From contig DZCM01000006.1 of NCBI GenBank assembly GCA_022730295.1, forward strand, positions 1 through 53,900: a stretch of DNA of 53,900 nucleotides, given 5' to 3'. This stretch comes from Rhodanobacter sp. (GTDB lineage Bacteria > Pseudomonadota > Gammaproteobacteria > Xanthomonadales > Rhodanobacteraceae). Of the stretch, positions 34,977 through 44,120 are shown piece by piece. A program made the position numbers and the translations under genes. Below the pieces are notes generated by a model. It saw only the letters and a list, made by a program, of their open reading frames with translations, was not told the DNA's origin and did not search any database. The first letter of the stretch is position 1. Every line of letters begins with the position of its first letter.

Positions 34977-35558
34977 TCAGGGCTGGTGCGCTTGCGTGGC
35001 CATGGTGGCAGGAATGCTGCGGCTGCCGGCTATCGGCGGAGGTGCAGGTTCGCTCATCAACTGGTTGATCTTTGCGACCAGCGAGTCGAGAGCGCTCTTG
35101 TCATACCCGACTTCGATGTGCGCGATGGTGCCGTCACGATGCAGCATGATCATTTGTGGAAGTCCGGCGTCGTTGAGGCCGAATGAATCCGACAGCGAAC
35201 CGTTGCGATCCCATGTGATCAGCAGGCCTGGCAGTTTCGCGTTGAGCAGTTGCGAGGCCTTCACGAATACACGATGGCTTTGCTCGTAATTGATCTCGAC
35301 TACCTGCAGCGGTAGATGCCGCTGGTTGGCTACTGCCTGAAAGCCTCCGAGTACCGGCAGCTCCTGCATGCAGTATTGGCACCAGGTGGCCCAGAAGCTG
35401 ATCACGACCACCTGGCCGCGCAAATCGCTGACGCGTACGTCCTGGCCGGCCAGCGTCTCGCCGAGGTAGTTCGGAGCTTTCGCGTCATCCGGTAACGGTT
35501 TTGCCATCGCCATGCCACAGAACAGCGCCACGGCAAGAAAGGTCAGGATTCGACGCAT
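34977..35558 (-). CDS. TlpA-like thioredoxin-fold protein
   Basis: A 193-residue periplasmic thiol-disulfide protein. It has a signal peptide ([19 protein letters not shown]), then [20 protein letters not shown] and the redox motif WCQYC with Pro-rich C-terminal strand [19 protein letters not shown], and a Pro/Ala tail. TlpA-like proteins reduce or deliver electrons to cytochrome and copper-site partners; the partner here is unknown. The start at 35558 has CGGAGAT upstream and overlaps the end of rnhB by 16 bases, so its translation is coupled to rnhB. Confidence 0.88.
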   Translation of the reverse strand: MRRILTFLAVALFCGMAMAKPLPDDAKAPNYLGETLAGQDVRVSDLRGQVVVISFWATWCQYCMQELPVLGGFQAVANQRHLPLQVVEINYEQSHRVFVKASQLLNAKLPGLLITWDRNGSLSDSFGLNDAGLPQMIMLHRDGTIAHIEVGYDKSALDSLVAKINQLMSEPAPPPIAGSRSIPATMATQAHQP

Positions 35559-36148
35559 GGCGATCTCCGGGCAGGCAATGGTTGCAGGCATTTTCGCACC
35601 GGCGCGAAGCTGCGGCGATGCTCCGGACAAGGTCCGAGCCGTTGCAGGGCCGCAAGATGTGCGGGTGATGGGTAACCCTTGTGCTGCGCAAATCCGTAGC
35701 CGGGCCAGCGTGCCTCGTATTCGACGAGCAGACGATCGCGCGTGACCTTGGCGAGGATCGACGCCGCGCTGATCGCGGGTTCGGTTGCATCGCCACGCAC
35801 GACGGCACGCGCGGGGCAGGGCAGAGATTCGGGCAGACGGTTGCCATCGATCAGGGCGAGCTCTGGAACGATCGCCAGTAATTCCAGTGCGCGTGACATG
35901 CCGAGCAGGGTGGCCTGCAGGATATTCACCCGGTCGATCTCGTCTGCCTCCACGCGCGCGACGCTGTGGGCGAACGCGCGTGCGACGATCTGTTCGAACA
36001 ACTGTTCGCGGCGACGGGCTGAAAGCTGCTTGGAGTCCGCGAGGCCGTCGATCGGCCGCGCCGGATCGAGGATGACCGCCGCAACCACCACGGGGCCCGC
36101 CAGCGGGCCGCGGCCAGCTTCGTCCACGCCGGCGACGGTCATCGTCAC
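35543..36148 (-). CDS. rnhB: Ribonuclease HII
   Basis: RNase HII removes ribonucleotides from DNA and RNA primers. The 201-residue protein shows [16 protein letters not shown] (first acidic residues), [13 protein letters not shown], and [21 protein letters not shown] with the remaining catalytic Asp. [13 protein letters not shown] is the family's C-terminal signature. The GTG at 36148 overlaps the previous stop by four bases (GTGA); the ATG at 36142 is an alternative start. Lies between the sulfatase-fold gene and the TlpA-like gene. Confidence 0.95.
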   Translation of the reverse strand: MTMTVAGVDEAGRGPLAGPVVVAAVILDPARPIDGLADSKQLSARRREQLFEQIVARAFAHSVARVEADEIDRVNILQATLLGMSRALELLAIVPELALIDGNRLPESLPCPARAVVRGDATEPAISAASILAKVTRDRLLVEYEARWPGYGFAQHKGYPSPAHLAALQRLGPCPEHRRSFAPVRKCLQPLPARRSPCVES

Positions 36149-37878
36149 TGCAAATCATCCAGCTTGCCGAACACCCATGCCCGATACGACTTGCGCAACG
36201 CGGCATTCTTGCAATCGAGGTTGTGGCCATCGCAGCGGTCGCGCAGCAGGGTGTTGGCGGTGAAAAACGGGTCGCGTGGCAAGTCGCCCGCATCCAGCAG
36301 CAGAGACCCAAGATAGGCGATATCAATCATCGGAAAGTTCTCAGGCTGGATCGGCAGGTTGAAACCTTTCAGCATGTAATACGTGACATATTGCGGATCG
36401 CCGGCTGCGGCGGGTACCGACTTCGCCATGGCGTTTATGGCACCGCCAAACGAGGGTTGGTGATCGCCGAAGTGCAGCAGCAGTGCGGGCCGGCCCGCGT
36501 TGCGCAGGTACGCTTCCAGCTGCGTCATCCCCGCATCTGACGACGACAGTCGCCACAGGTAATTGGTGAGGTTGAGATTCAGCCAGTCGTCGAGCACGCT
36601 GTCGTCCGGCGCGAGCTTGCCGGTGAACAGCGGTTTGTCGTACGGTGCGGGATTGTCCTTCAGCGGCGACATGTGCGGCCCGTGCTCGTATAGCGTCAGC
36701 ACGAACACGAACAATGGCTTGCCGTGGGCCTTGGGCCGCTCGATCGCGATGACATGTTCGAGTGCCTTGAAGACATCAATGTCGGTCGATTCCCACCCTA
36801 TCCCCAGTTGTCCGCCGCCGTAGAACGCATTGAAACCGTAGTCGGCGTAGGCATCGCGTCCATTCATGAAGTCGGCGCCAGTGGGGTAGATGCCGACGGT
36901 GCGGTAGCCGTCGGCATCGAGCAGGCGCGGCAGCGTGTAGCGGATGCGCGGCGCGAGGTTGAACGGCGCGTAGATGCCGGCGGGGCCGAACAGGGTGTGC
37001 GGCAGGCCAGTGAGGAATGCAAACTCGCTGGTCCAGGTGCCGCCGCCCCAGGTGTGCACGTCGAGCCAGCCGTTGGCGATGGTGTTGGCGTCGGCGTGGA
37101 ACATCCGCGCGTCGCACAGCTTCGACTTGCACAAGCTCAACATCCGCGGATCGAAGGTGCTTTCTTCCAGTACCGCGATGATGTCGGGTTTGTGCGTGTC
37201 GGCAGGCGTCGCGGGCGTGAGGTCGTGCCAGTCGTCGCGGTTGGCGTCGGCGAGCCGGAATGCCGGTTCGATGATGTGTGAGTTCGGGATCGAAACGATG
37301 AAGTCCGAAATGAAGCTTTCATCGTTCATCGCATCCCACATGCCCTTGGTGTACACGTCCGCGAATGGCCCCTTCGGCGCCAGTACGATCACCAGAAAGA
37401 TGATGGCCGCGGCGGTGCCGGTGATGCGGACCGCGCGCCCGTGGGCAATTGGCCGGGGCCGGGCTGCCCCGCGCCACAGCAGCACCAGCACCAGCGGCAC
37501 CAGCACCAGGGTGGCGACGATCGCTGCGATGATGAACGGATACCGCAACAACGTGCGCGCGATCTCGGTATTGAAGTAGTAGACGATGTCCGGTGCCAGC
37601 AGTGGCGTGGACAGGTACTGGAACTTCAGGTTGGCGGCGATCACCACCAGCAGCATCGGCAGGCATCCGGCAACGACACCGAAGGCCAGCCGCCCGCTGG
37701 CGGCCACCGCGAGTGCAACCATGCCGATCAGGAGGGCGACCGCGAACCAGACTTCTACAGTCGCCTGCTCGGCGAACGGGCCGAACCGCAACGTGGCCAG
37801 CAGTACAGCCGCAGCCAACGCCAGCAGCCATGCGCGGCTGTAATGCAAGGAAAAAAATCGCGGGCGCGTGGGGTTCAT
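36145..37878 (-). CDS. LtaS/MdoB-like sulfatase-fold membrane transferase
   Basis: A 577-residue protein with five N-terminal helices (about 15-33, 41-61, 64-83, 114-135, 150-168) and a large periplasmic sulfatase/alkaline phosphatase domain. The metal and nucleophile motifs resemble LtaS and MdoB: VLEEST (Glu239, metal), GGGTWTSEF (Thr281 as likely nucleophile), YEHGPH (about 398-402) and [11 protein letters not shown] (Asp472, His473). Members transfer phosphoglycerol or phosphoethanolamine from lipids to envelope glycans. ATG 37878 overlaps the lpxB stop (ATGA) and its stop overlaps rnhB (GTGA), so it is coupled to lipid A genes. The acceptor is not known. Confidence 0.82.
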   Translation of the reverse strand: MNPTRPRFFSLHYSRAWLLALAAAVLLATLRFGPFAEQATVEVWFAVALLIGMVALAVAASGRLAFGVVAGCLPMLLVVIAANLKFQYLSTPLLAPDIVYYFNTEIARTLLRYPFIIAAIVATLVLVPLVLVLLWRGAARPRPIAHGRAVRITGTAAAIIFLVIVLAPKGPFADVYTKGMWDAMNDESFISDFIVSIPNSHIIEPAFRLADANRDDWHDLTPATPADTHKPDIIAVLEESTFDPRMLSLCKSKLCDARMFHADANTIANGWLDVHTWGGGTWTSEFAFLTGLPHTLFGPAGIYAPFNLAPRIRYTLPRLLDADGYRTVGIYPTGADFMNGRDAYADYGFNAFYGGGQLGIGWESTDIDVFKALEHVIAIERPKAHGKPLFVFVLTLYEHGPHMSPLKDNPAPYDKPLFTGKLAPDDSVLDDWLNLNLTNYLWRLSSSDAGMTQLEAYLRNAGRPALLLHFGDHQPSFGGAINAMAKSVPAAAGDPQYVTYYMLKGFNLPIQPENFPMIDIAYLGSLLLDAGDLPRDPFFTANTLLRDRCDGHNLDCKNAALRKSYRAWVFGKLDDLQ

Positions 37879-39068
37879 GGTGCTGTGGAGTGATCGCGTG
37901 CGGCGGACAGCAGTGGGATGATCGCGCGCGCAGCGGTGGCGGCCGCACCACCGCCCGCATGCAGTGACAGGTGCATGCGTTCGAACGCGTGGGCAATCTC
38001 GGTACGGCGGTCGCCGTCGCGCAACCATGCAAGGACGGCGTCGGCGAGTTTTTCCGCCGTGCAGTCCGCCTGCATCAACTCGGGTACCAGCGGTTCGCCA
38101 GCCAGCACATTCGGCAACGAATACACGTTGGTCTTCAGCATACCGAGCCCTTTCACGATGGCGTAGGTGATTGGAGCGATCCTGTAGCCGACCAGCATTG
38201 GCCGCTTGGCCAGCATGGCTTCCAGCGCCGCGGTGCCGGATGCCAGCAGGACCACGTCGGCGGCCGCGAGTGCGCGATGCGCATGGCCGTCAAGAATCAC
38301 GGTACTTGGCTTCGCTTCGGCGAGACTCTTGATCGCCGCAAGACACCGCGCATTGGCAGCAGGAATCACGATTTGCAATCCGGGGACTTCAGCGGCGACG
38401 CGCCGCGCGGCTTCAAGGAAGATCTTGCCGAGGCGGTGGATCTCGGACAACCGGCTGCCGGGCAGCACCGCGAGCACCGTGGCGCCGGCGTCGAGGCCCA
38501 ACTCGCGTCGCGCAGCATCGCGGTCCGGCAGCAGCGGGAAACGGTCGGCCAACGGGTGGCCGACGAATTGCGCAGCGACGCCATATTTTGCGTAGATCGC
38601 CGGTTCCATCGGGAACAGGCACAGCACGCGTTCGGCGGATTGCCCGATTTTTTTCGCGCGGCCCTGCCGCCATGCCCAGATCGACGGACTGACGTAGTGG
38701 ACGGTGCGAATGCCCGCCTGCTTCAATTTCTTTTCGAGACCAAGGTTGAAGTCTGGTGCATCGATGCCGATGAAAACATCCGGCTGCAGCTCAAGCAGGC
38801 GGCGCCGCAACGCTGTGCGCAACCGCAGCAGTCGGGGCAGGTGGCGCAGCACTTCGGCGAGGCCCATCACCGACAACTCGGCGATGTCGTGCCACGCGTC
38901 GAAGCCTAGCGCGCGCATGCGCGGGCCACCGATGCCGACAAAGTGCGCGTCGGGGAGCTGCGCGCGCAACGCCTCGATCAGGTCCGCACCGAGTTGGTCA
39001 CCCGACTCTTCTCCGGCGACGAGTGCGATGCATGGTGCAGTCCCCGCGTTGCGGCCCCCGGTCGCCAT
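37875..39068 (-). CDS. lpxB: Lipid-A-disaccharide synthase
   Basis: LpxB joins UDP-2,3-diacylglucosamine and lipid X to form the beta-1,6 disaccharide of lipid A at the inner membrane. The 397-residue GT19 chain shows LVAGEESGDQLGADL, VGIGGPRM, GIDAPDFNL and YVSPSIWAWRQGRAKKI, then LPGSRLSEI and ASGTAALEAMLAKRP. All conserved GT19 regions are present. It starts 3 bases after lpxA ends and overlaps the sulfatase gene. Confidence 0.96.
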   Translation of the reverse strand: MATGGRNAGTAPCIALVAGEESGDQLGADLIEALRAQLPDAHFVGIGGPRMRALGFDAWHDIAELSVMGLAEVLRHLPRLLRLRTALRRRLLELQPDVFIGIDAPDFNLGLEKKLKQAGIRTVHYVSPSIWAWRQGRAKKIGQSAERVLCLFPMEPAIYAKYGVAAQFVGHPLADRFPLLPDRDAARRELGLDAGATVLAVLPGSRLSEIHRLGKIFLEAARRVAAEVPGLQIVIPAANARCLAAIKSLAEAKPSTVILDGHAHRALAAADVVLLASGTAALEAMLAKRPMLVGYRIAPITYAIVKGLGMLKTNVYSLPNVLAGEPLVPELMQADCTAEKLADAVLAWLRDGDRRTEIAHAFERMHLSLHAGGGAAATAARAIIPLLSAARDHSTAP

Positions 39069-39071
39069 GAT

Positions 39072-39860
39072 TCATCTCACCAGCGAGCGTTCGCTGCGGT
39101 CGATGAAGTTGCAGAAGGCGCGCACATCCGTGCTCACCATTGCCTGTTCGGCGAGTGCCGCGCGTGCCTCGTCCAGTGTCTTGTGCGAGAGATACAGCGT
39201 TCGGTACGCGCGCTTGATCGCCAGGATGCGTGCGGTATCGAAGCCGCGGCGTTTGAGACCCTCGGCATTGACGCCCCTTGGCACCGCGAATTGACCGGCC
39301 ACGTAGATGAAGGGCGGCACGTCGCGGTTGATCGCCGCGTACATCGCCGCAAACGCGTGCGCACCGACCTTGCAGAACTGGTGCACGCCGGCAAAACCAC
39401 CCAGCACGACGTGGTCGCCGACTTCGACGTGACCGGCAAGGGTGGCATTGTTGGCGAGGATGGTGTGGCTGCCGACGACGCAGTCATGGGCGACGTGCAC
39501 ATAGGCCATGATCCAGTTGTCGTCGCCGATCCGCGTGATCCCGCCGCCATCGCTGGTACCGCGACTGACAGTGACGAATTCGTGGAACGTGTTGCCGTCG
39601 CCGATGACAAGCTCGCTGCGTTCGCCATGGTACTTCTTGTCCTGCGGGTCGCCGCCCAGCGACACGTACGCGCCGATATGGTTGTTGCAGCCGATGCGGG
39701 TCGGACCCCGGATAAGGGAGTGGGCATCAACGCGGCTGCCTGCGCCGATTGCCACTTCAGGTCCGATCACCGTGAACGGTCCGACGGTGACGTCATCGGC
39801 GAGCGTTGCGGCCGCATCAACGATCGCCGACGGATGCACCCTGCTGGCGCCCGCGTTCAC
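39072..39860 (-). CDS. lpxA: UDP-N-acetylglucosamine acyltransferase
   Basis: LpxA transfers a 3-hydroxyacyl chain from acyl-ACP to UDP-GlcNAc, the first step of lipid A synthesis. It shows left-handed beta-helix hexapeptide repeats (VHPSAIVDAAATLADDVTVG and so on), the catalytic His in YVHVAHDCVVG, and HVEVGDHVVLGGFAGVHQF. I chose GTG 39860 because it overlaps the fabZ stop (GTGA) and gives 262 residues, the E. coli length; a longer frame to 39890 would overlap fabZ by 34 bases. Confidence 0.94.
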   Translation of the reverse strand: MNAGASRVHPSAIVDAAATLADDVTVGPFTVIGPEVAIGAGSRVDAHSLIRGPTRIGCNNHIGAYVSLGGDPQDKKYHGERSELVIGDGNTFHEFVTVSRGTSDGGGITRIGDDNWIMAYVHVAHDCVVGSHTILANNATLAGHVEVGDHVVLGGFAGVHQFCKVGAHAFAAMYAAINRDVPPFIYVAGQFAVPRGVNAEGLKRRGFDTARILAIKRAYRTLYLSHKTLDEARAALAEQAMVSTDVRAFCNFIDRSERSLVR

Positions 39861-40327
39861 CGGGTCGATTCCGCGCACATCAGTTCGCACGTGGCGACTT
39901 CCTTGCCGTCCACGAGGGCGCGGGCAGTGAAAATGCCCATGTTGCGGATCAGGCGCTTGAGCTTCACTTCCAGGTGCAACTGGTCGCCGGGGACCACCGG
40001 TTTCAGGAAGCGCGCGTTGTCGACCTTGGCGAGATAGAAGATCAGGCTGTCGTCCGGCGCGGCGGTTCCTGAAAGCCCGAGCAGCAGGCCTGAGGTCTGC
40101 GCCAGCGCCTCGACGATCAGCACGCCGGGCATGACGGGATGGCCGGGAAAGTGGCCGTTGAAGTACGGTTCGTTCATGGTGACGTTCTTGATCGCCACGA
40201 TGCTTGCGCCCGCGCAGAGTTCAATCACGCGATCGACCAACAGGAACGGGTAGCGGTGCGGCAGGATTGCCGCAATCCGTTCCGCGTCGACCGGCAGGGT
40301 CACGGGGCAGGGCATGTCGTTCATCAA
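39857..40327 (-). CDS. fabZ: 3-hydroxyacyl-ACP dehydratase
   Basis: FabZ dehydrates 3-hydroxyacyl-ACP in fatty acid elongation and competes with LpxA for the same substrate, so its place in the lpx operon links phospholipid and lipid A flux. The 156-residue hotdog protein has catalytic His59 in [21 protein letters not shown] and Glu73 in the same segment. ATG 40327 overlaps the lpxD stop (ATGA). Confidence 0.96.
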   Translation of the reverse strand: MMNDMPCPVTLPVDAERIAAILPHRYPFLLVDRVIELCAGASIVAIKNVTMNEPYFNGHFPGHPVMPGVLIVEALAQTSGLLLGLSGTAAPDDSLIFYLAKVDNARFLKPVVPGDQLHLEVKLKRLIRNMGIFTARALVDGKEVATCELMCAESTR

Positions 40328-41382
40328 TCTTGTTCCTTGGTCAGTGCTTGCAACTGTCGCTCCAGCGCGGTGATTCGCCGCGCCATCTCATCAAGGTGGC
40401 GCATCCGCACGGCGTTGCGGCGCCAGGCGCGATTTTCCTCGATCGGCGCGCCGGAAGAATACACGCCGGGTGTCCGGATCGAATGGGTCACCAGGCTCAT
40501 CGCCGTGATGGTAACGCCGTCGGTGACTTCGAGGTGACCGAGGATGCCAGCGCTGCCGGCGATCAGGCAGTTGCGGCCGATGCGCGCACTGCCGGCGACG
40601 GCCGCGCAACCGGCCAACGCGGTGTGCGCGCCGATGTGCACGTTGTGGGCGATCTGGATCTGGTTGTCGAGGCGTACGTCCTCTTCCAGCACGGTGTCTT
40701 CGAGCGCGCCGCGATCAATCGTGGTGTTGGCGCCGATTTCACAGTCGTCACCAATGCGCACGCCGCCCAGTTGCGGCACTTTGATCCAGCCGTCGCGATC
40801 GCGCGCGATGCCGAAACCGTCGGCGCCCAGCACGGCACCGGGATGGATCAACACGCGTTTGCCGAGCGTCACACGCGTCACCAGCGTGACGTTCGCGCCG
40901 AGCCGTGATTGCTCGGCGATCGTGCAATCCGCGCCGATCACGCAATGCGGCCCCAACACGACGCCGGCGGCAATTTCGGCACCGTCCTCGATCACGCAAC
41001 CGGGACCGATGCAAGCGGATGGGGCGATGCGTGCGTCCGCGGCAACGACTGCTGATGGGTGCACCCCGGGCTGCGCGGCCGGGAGCTGCTCGAACAACGC
41101 AGCGATGCGCGCGTAGGCGAGGTACGGGTCGTCCTTCGCGATCAGCGCCGGCACCGGGCTGGCGTCGGCATGCTCGGCGGCGAGCACCACTACGCCTGCA
41201 CCGGTCACCGCGAGTTCGGATGCGTAGCGCGGGTTGGCCAGAAACGTGAGCTGTCCGGCCTGCGCACGCGCCAGCGGCGCGACACCGTGAATGATTCCCG
41301 CGACGTCGCCGCGCGCTTCGAGACCGAAGCGCTGCGCGAGTTCGGAGATGCGATAACCTTTCGACCGTTCCATACACCCCAT
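40324..41382 (-). CDS. lpxD: UDP-3-O-acylglucosamine N-acyltransferase
   Basis: LpxD adds the second 3-hydroxyacyl chain to the UDP-glucosamine intermediate. It has an N-terminal uridine-binding domain (GYRISELAQRFG), hexapeptide repeats and the catalytic His in NQIQIAHNVHIGAHTALAG. The C-terminal helix (RMRHLDEMARRITALERQL) has the usual coiled coil. ATG 41382 (MGCMERSKGYR) gives 352 residues; 41373 is an alternative. The frame is open to 41544 but that stretch is a repeat element. Skp, often between bamA and lpxD, is absent. Confidence 0.92.
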   Translation of the reverse strand: MGCMERSKGYRISELAQRFGLEARGDVAGIIHGVAPLARAQAGQLTFLANPRYASELAVTGAGVVVLAAEHADASPVPALIAKDDPYLAYARIAALFEQLPAAQPGVHPSAVVAADARIAPSACIGPGCVIEDGAEIAAGVVLGPHCVIGADCTIAEQSRLGANVTLVTRVTLGKRVLIHPGAVLGADGFGIARDRDGWIKVPQLGGVRIGDDCEIGANTTIDRGALEDTVLEEDVRLDNQIQIAHNVHIGAHTALAGCAAVAGSARIGRNCLIAGSAGILGHLEVTDGVTITAMSLVTHSIRTPGVYSSGAPIEENRAWRRNAVRMRHLDEMARRITALERQLQALTKEQD

Positions 41383-41413
41383 CGAACCTTCACGCGCGAT
41401 CACAAGCGAATCG

Positions 41414-41504
41414 GTCCGCGAATGAACGCAAATGGACGCGAATAAGGACAAGGAGGCAATGATTCCGTCGCCGCCTTTGCTACTATTTGCGTCTATTTGC
41501 GGAC
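41414..41504. repeat. 91-bp imperfect inverted-repeat element
   Basis: Arms 41414-41435 and 41483-41504 (22 bp, four mismatches) pair to form a long hairpin. The arms are built from degenerate 10-11-bp units such as CGCGAATGAA, CGCAAATGGA and CGCGAATAAG. Such units are familiar from interspersed non-coding repeats in several proteobacterial genomes. It lies between bamA and lpxD, where skp is often found. Confidence 0.6.
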
Positions 41505-41545
41505 GGCTGTCTTTTGCTTGCTCTCCTGCACGCCCCGTCATCAAA

Positions 41546-43981
41546 TCAGAACGTACGGCCGAAATAGAATTGCAGGGTTTCTTCGAACGGCTTGTCGCCT
41601 GGCTTGTCGCGTATCGGTCGCGCCAGGTTGATCACGATCGGGCCCACCGGTGCAATCCATTGCAGGGATACGCCCACGGAAGCACGCAAATCCGCCGCCT
41701 TGAAATCGCCGTAGCTGCCGAACACGTTGCCGACGTCGGTGAAGAGCGAAACGCGCGCCTTGTCGTTGTCCTTGAAGAGTGGCAGCACCAGTTCCGCACT
41801 GCCGAGAACCTTGAAGGCGCCGCCGACCGGTTGCGGGTGGTAGTACTGCGGGTTCGCCGATCCGAAGGGCACGTTTGGGCAGACCCCGTTGACGGCAATC
41901 GCGTCGGTCGCGGCTTGCCCGTTCGTGCCGATAGCCCCCGAGCAGATGCGGGGTCCCAGCGTGTTGTCCTGGAAGCCGCGCACGTCGCGCACGCCGCCGC
42001 CATAGAAGTTTTCGAAGAACGGGAAGGACATGGTGTGGATGTTTCCATCGGAATCGGCGTATTGCACCGAGATGTCCTTGGAACCGTAGGTGCTGCCGTA
42101 GCCCAGCGTGCCAGACACGTGTCCGATGAGGCCGAGCGGCAACGGGAAATAGTCGCTGGTCGTCATGGTCAGCTTGTAGTACTGCACCGTCGCACCGGGC
42201 AACGCAACCTCGGCGCTGAACTGCTGCAGGCCACCGCGGGTGGGCTTGAAGAACCGGTTGAGGGTGTCGTGCGAGTAAGACAGCGTGAGTGGCGCGGTGT
42301 GGTTGGTGAAGTTGCCGATCTTGTTGAGCTGGTTCAAGAAGGCCAGCGGGCTGTAGCCCTGGATCCACACGATCTTGGTGGTGTTGATTCCGATGCCGGC
42401 ATTGATGCTGTCGGTCTCGCTGATCGGGAAGCTGAGGTAACTCGAAAACGCGTTGGTGTTGGAAAGGTAGGACGCGATGTTCTGCTCACCCTGGTTCAAT
42501 TTCAACACGCTGGCGCTGTAGCCGATGCCGATGCCGCTGTCCGTGAGGTACGGGTTGAAGAACGACACCTGGTATTGCTTGAGGAACACGCTCTTGGAAA
42601 GCGTCACTGAAACGTTGTCGCCAGTTCCGAGGAAGTTGTTGTTGACGATGGAGGTGCTGAGAATCAGGCCGGACACCTGCGAGTAGCCGACGCCGAACTG
42701 GAACTGGCCCGAAGATTGCTCGGTCACGTTGACATTCAGGTCGACTTCGTCGGTGGTGCCGGGCACCTTGACGGTGTCGATACTGACATCCTTGAAGAAC
42801 CCGAGCCGCTGCAGGCGCACTTTGGAACGGTCGATGGCCGCCTGCGAATACCACGCGCCCTCGAACTGGCGCATCTCGCGGCGCAGCACTGGGTCCTGGG
42901 TGTGGGTATTGCCCTTGAAATTGATGCGGCGCACATACACGCGCGCGCCCGGCGTGATGTAAAACGTCAGGTCGACGGTATGATCCTTCTCGTCCACCTT
43001 GGGCATCGGTTCAACCTTGGCGAAGGCATAGCCGATGTTCGAGAGCACGTTGGTGATGGCATCCGACGACAGTTCGATGTCATGGCGATTGAAGACCTCG
43101 CCATCCTTGATGCGCAACACCTTGCGCAGGGCCGCTTCGGGCAATACCAGGGTACCGAGCAGGTGGATGCCGGAAATCTTGTAGATGGTTCCTTCGTTGA
43201 CAGCGGCCGCGATGTAGATGTCGTGTTTGTTCGGGCTGATGGTGACCTGCGCCGAGCCGATGTTGAAGTCCGCATAGCCGCGATCGAGGTAATACGAGGC
43301 CAGTTTGGTCAGGTCTCCGGACAACTTCTCGCGCGAATACTGGTCGTTGTTGGAATACCACGACGTCCAGTTGGGGGTGCCCGACTCCCAGTCCTTGCGG
43401 ATCTCGTGATCCGTGAAGGCGCGGTTGCCGACGATGTTGATTTCCTGGATCTTGGCGGCCTTGCCTTCCTTGATCTCGATGTCGATCGCCACGCGGTTGC
43501 GGTCGAGCCGGGTGACGTGCGGTTCGACCGAGACGTTGTATTTGCCGCGGTCGTTGTATTGGGAAACCAGCTGCTGGCGCAACTGGTCGAGCGTCAGCCG
43601 GTTGAAAGTCTGGCCGGTGGCGAGGCCCGAAGCCTTCAGGCCATTCATCAGCTGGGGGGTCTTGATGTCCTTGTTGCCGTGCACCGTAAGGCTTGCGATC
43701 GAAGGGCGCTCGACCACCTTCACGATCAGGATGTCGCCCTGGCGTTCCAGCTCGACATCGCTGAAGAAGCCGGTGTTGAACAGCGACTTGATCGCCTTCT
43801 CGGCATTGGCATCGGTGATCGTCTGGCCGCGCTCGACTGGCAGGTAACTGAGCACGGTACCGGCCGCGATGCGTTGCAGCCCTTCGATGCGGATGTCGGA
43901 GACGGTGAAGGGCTGGAACGCATAGGCGGCCGTGGGGGCGGCCAGCGCGGCGAACAGGATCAGTGCGGCGACTCTCTTCAT
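41546..43981 (-). CDS. bamA: Outer membrane protein assembly factor BamA
   Basis: BamA is the essential Omp85 insertase that folds beta-barrel proteins into the outer membrane. The 811-residue protein begins with a signal peptide (MKRVAALILFAALAAPTAAYA), followed by five POTRA domains (FTVSDIRIEGLQRIAAGTVL for POTRA1) and a 16-strand barrel with VRGF-type motif GVRDVRGFQDN and the terminal FYFGRTF strand signal ending in Phe. Follows rseP; lpxD follows it after a repeat element. Confidence 0.96.
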   Translation of the reverse strand: MKRVAALILFAALAAPTAAYAFQPFTVSDIRIEGLQRIAAGTVLSYLPVERGQTITDANAEKAIKSLFNTGFFSDVELERQGDILIVKVVERPSIASLTVHGNKDIKTPQLMNGLKASGLATGQTFNRLTLDQLRQQLVSQYNDRGKYNVSVEPHVTRLDRNRVAIDIEIKEGKAAKIQEINIVGNRAFTDHEIRKDWESGTPNWTSWYSNNDQYSREKLSGDLTKLASYYLDRGYADFNIGSAQVTISPNKHDIYIAAAVNEGTIYKISGIHLLGTLVLPEAALRKVLRIKDGEVFNRHDIELSSDAITNVLSNIGYAFAKVEPMPKVDEKDHTVDLTFYITPGARVYVRRINFKGNTHTQDPVLRREMRQFEGAWYSQAAIDRSKVRLQRLGFFKDVSIDTVKVPGTTDEVDLNVNVTEQSSGQFQFGVGYSQVSGLILSTSIVNNNFLGTGDNVSVTLSKSVFLKQYQVSFFNPYLTDSGIGIGYSASVLKLNQGEQNIASYLSNTNAFSSYLSFPISETDSINAGIGINTTKIVWIQGYSPLAFLNQLNKIGNFTNHTAPLTLSYSHDTLNRFFKPTRGGLQQFSAEVALPGATVQYYKLTMTTSDYFPLPLGLIGHVSGTLGYGSTYGSKDISVQYADSDGNIHTMSFPFFENFYGGGVRDVRGFQDNTLGPRICSGAIGTNGQAATDAIAVNGVCPNVPFGSANPQYYHPQPVGGAFKVLGSAELVLPLFKDNDKARVSLFTDVGNVFGSYGDFKAADLRASVGVSLQWIAPVGPIVINLARPIRDKPGDKPFEETLQFYFGRTF

Positions 43982-44008
43982 CGTCGGGTCCGGAAATTCA
44001 AGGGATGC

Positions 44009-44027
44009 GGATGCAAACGCTGCATCC
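44009..44027. promoter_or_regulatory. Inverted repeat in the bamA leader
   Basis: GGATGCA and TGCATCC are separated by five bases, 28 bases upstream of the bamA ATG and 94 bases downstream of rseP's stop. It may be a hairpin in the untranslated leader or a binding site; there is no U-tract. Confidence 0.35.
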
Positions 44028-44120
44028 TACAGGCGCAGCCGGTTGCGGGAAAGCGGCGCGGTCAGCCGGCATGGCTGCCACGGGTGGTACTGCGGTATGC
44101 GGGGTGGGCCGAACCCGCCG

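Noticed and set aside
39861-39890. Longer lpxA start
   Set aside because: It would overlap fabZ by 34 bases, whereas GTG 39860 gives the usual overlap and length.
41383-41544. Longer N-terminus for lpxD
   Set aside because: The extra codons derive from the inverted-repeat element and do not match LpxD.
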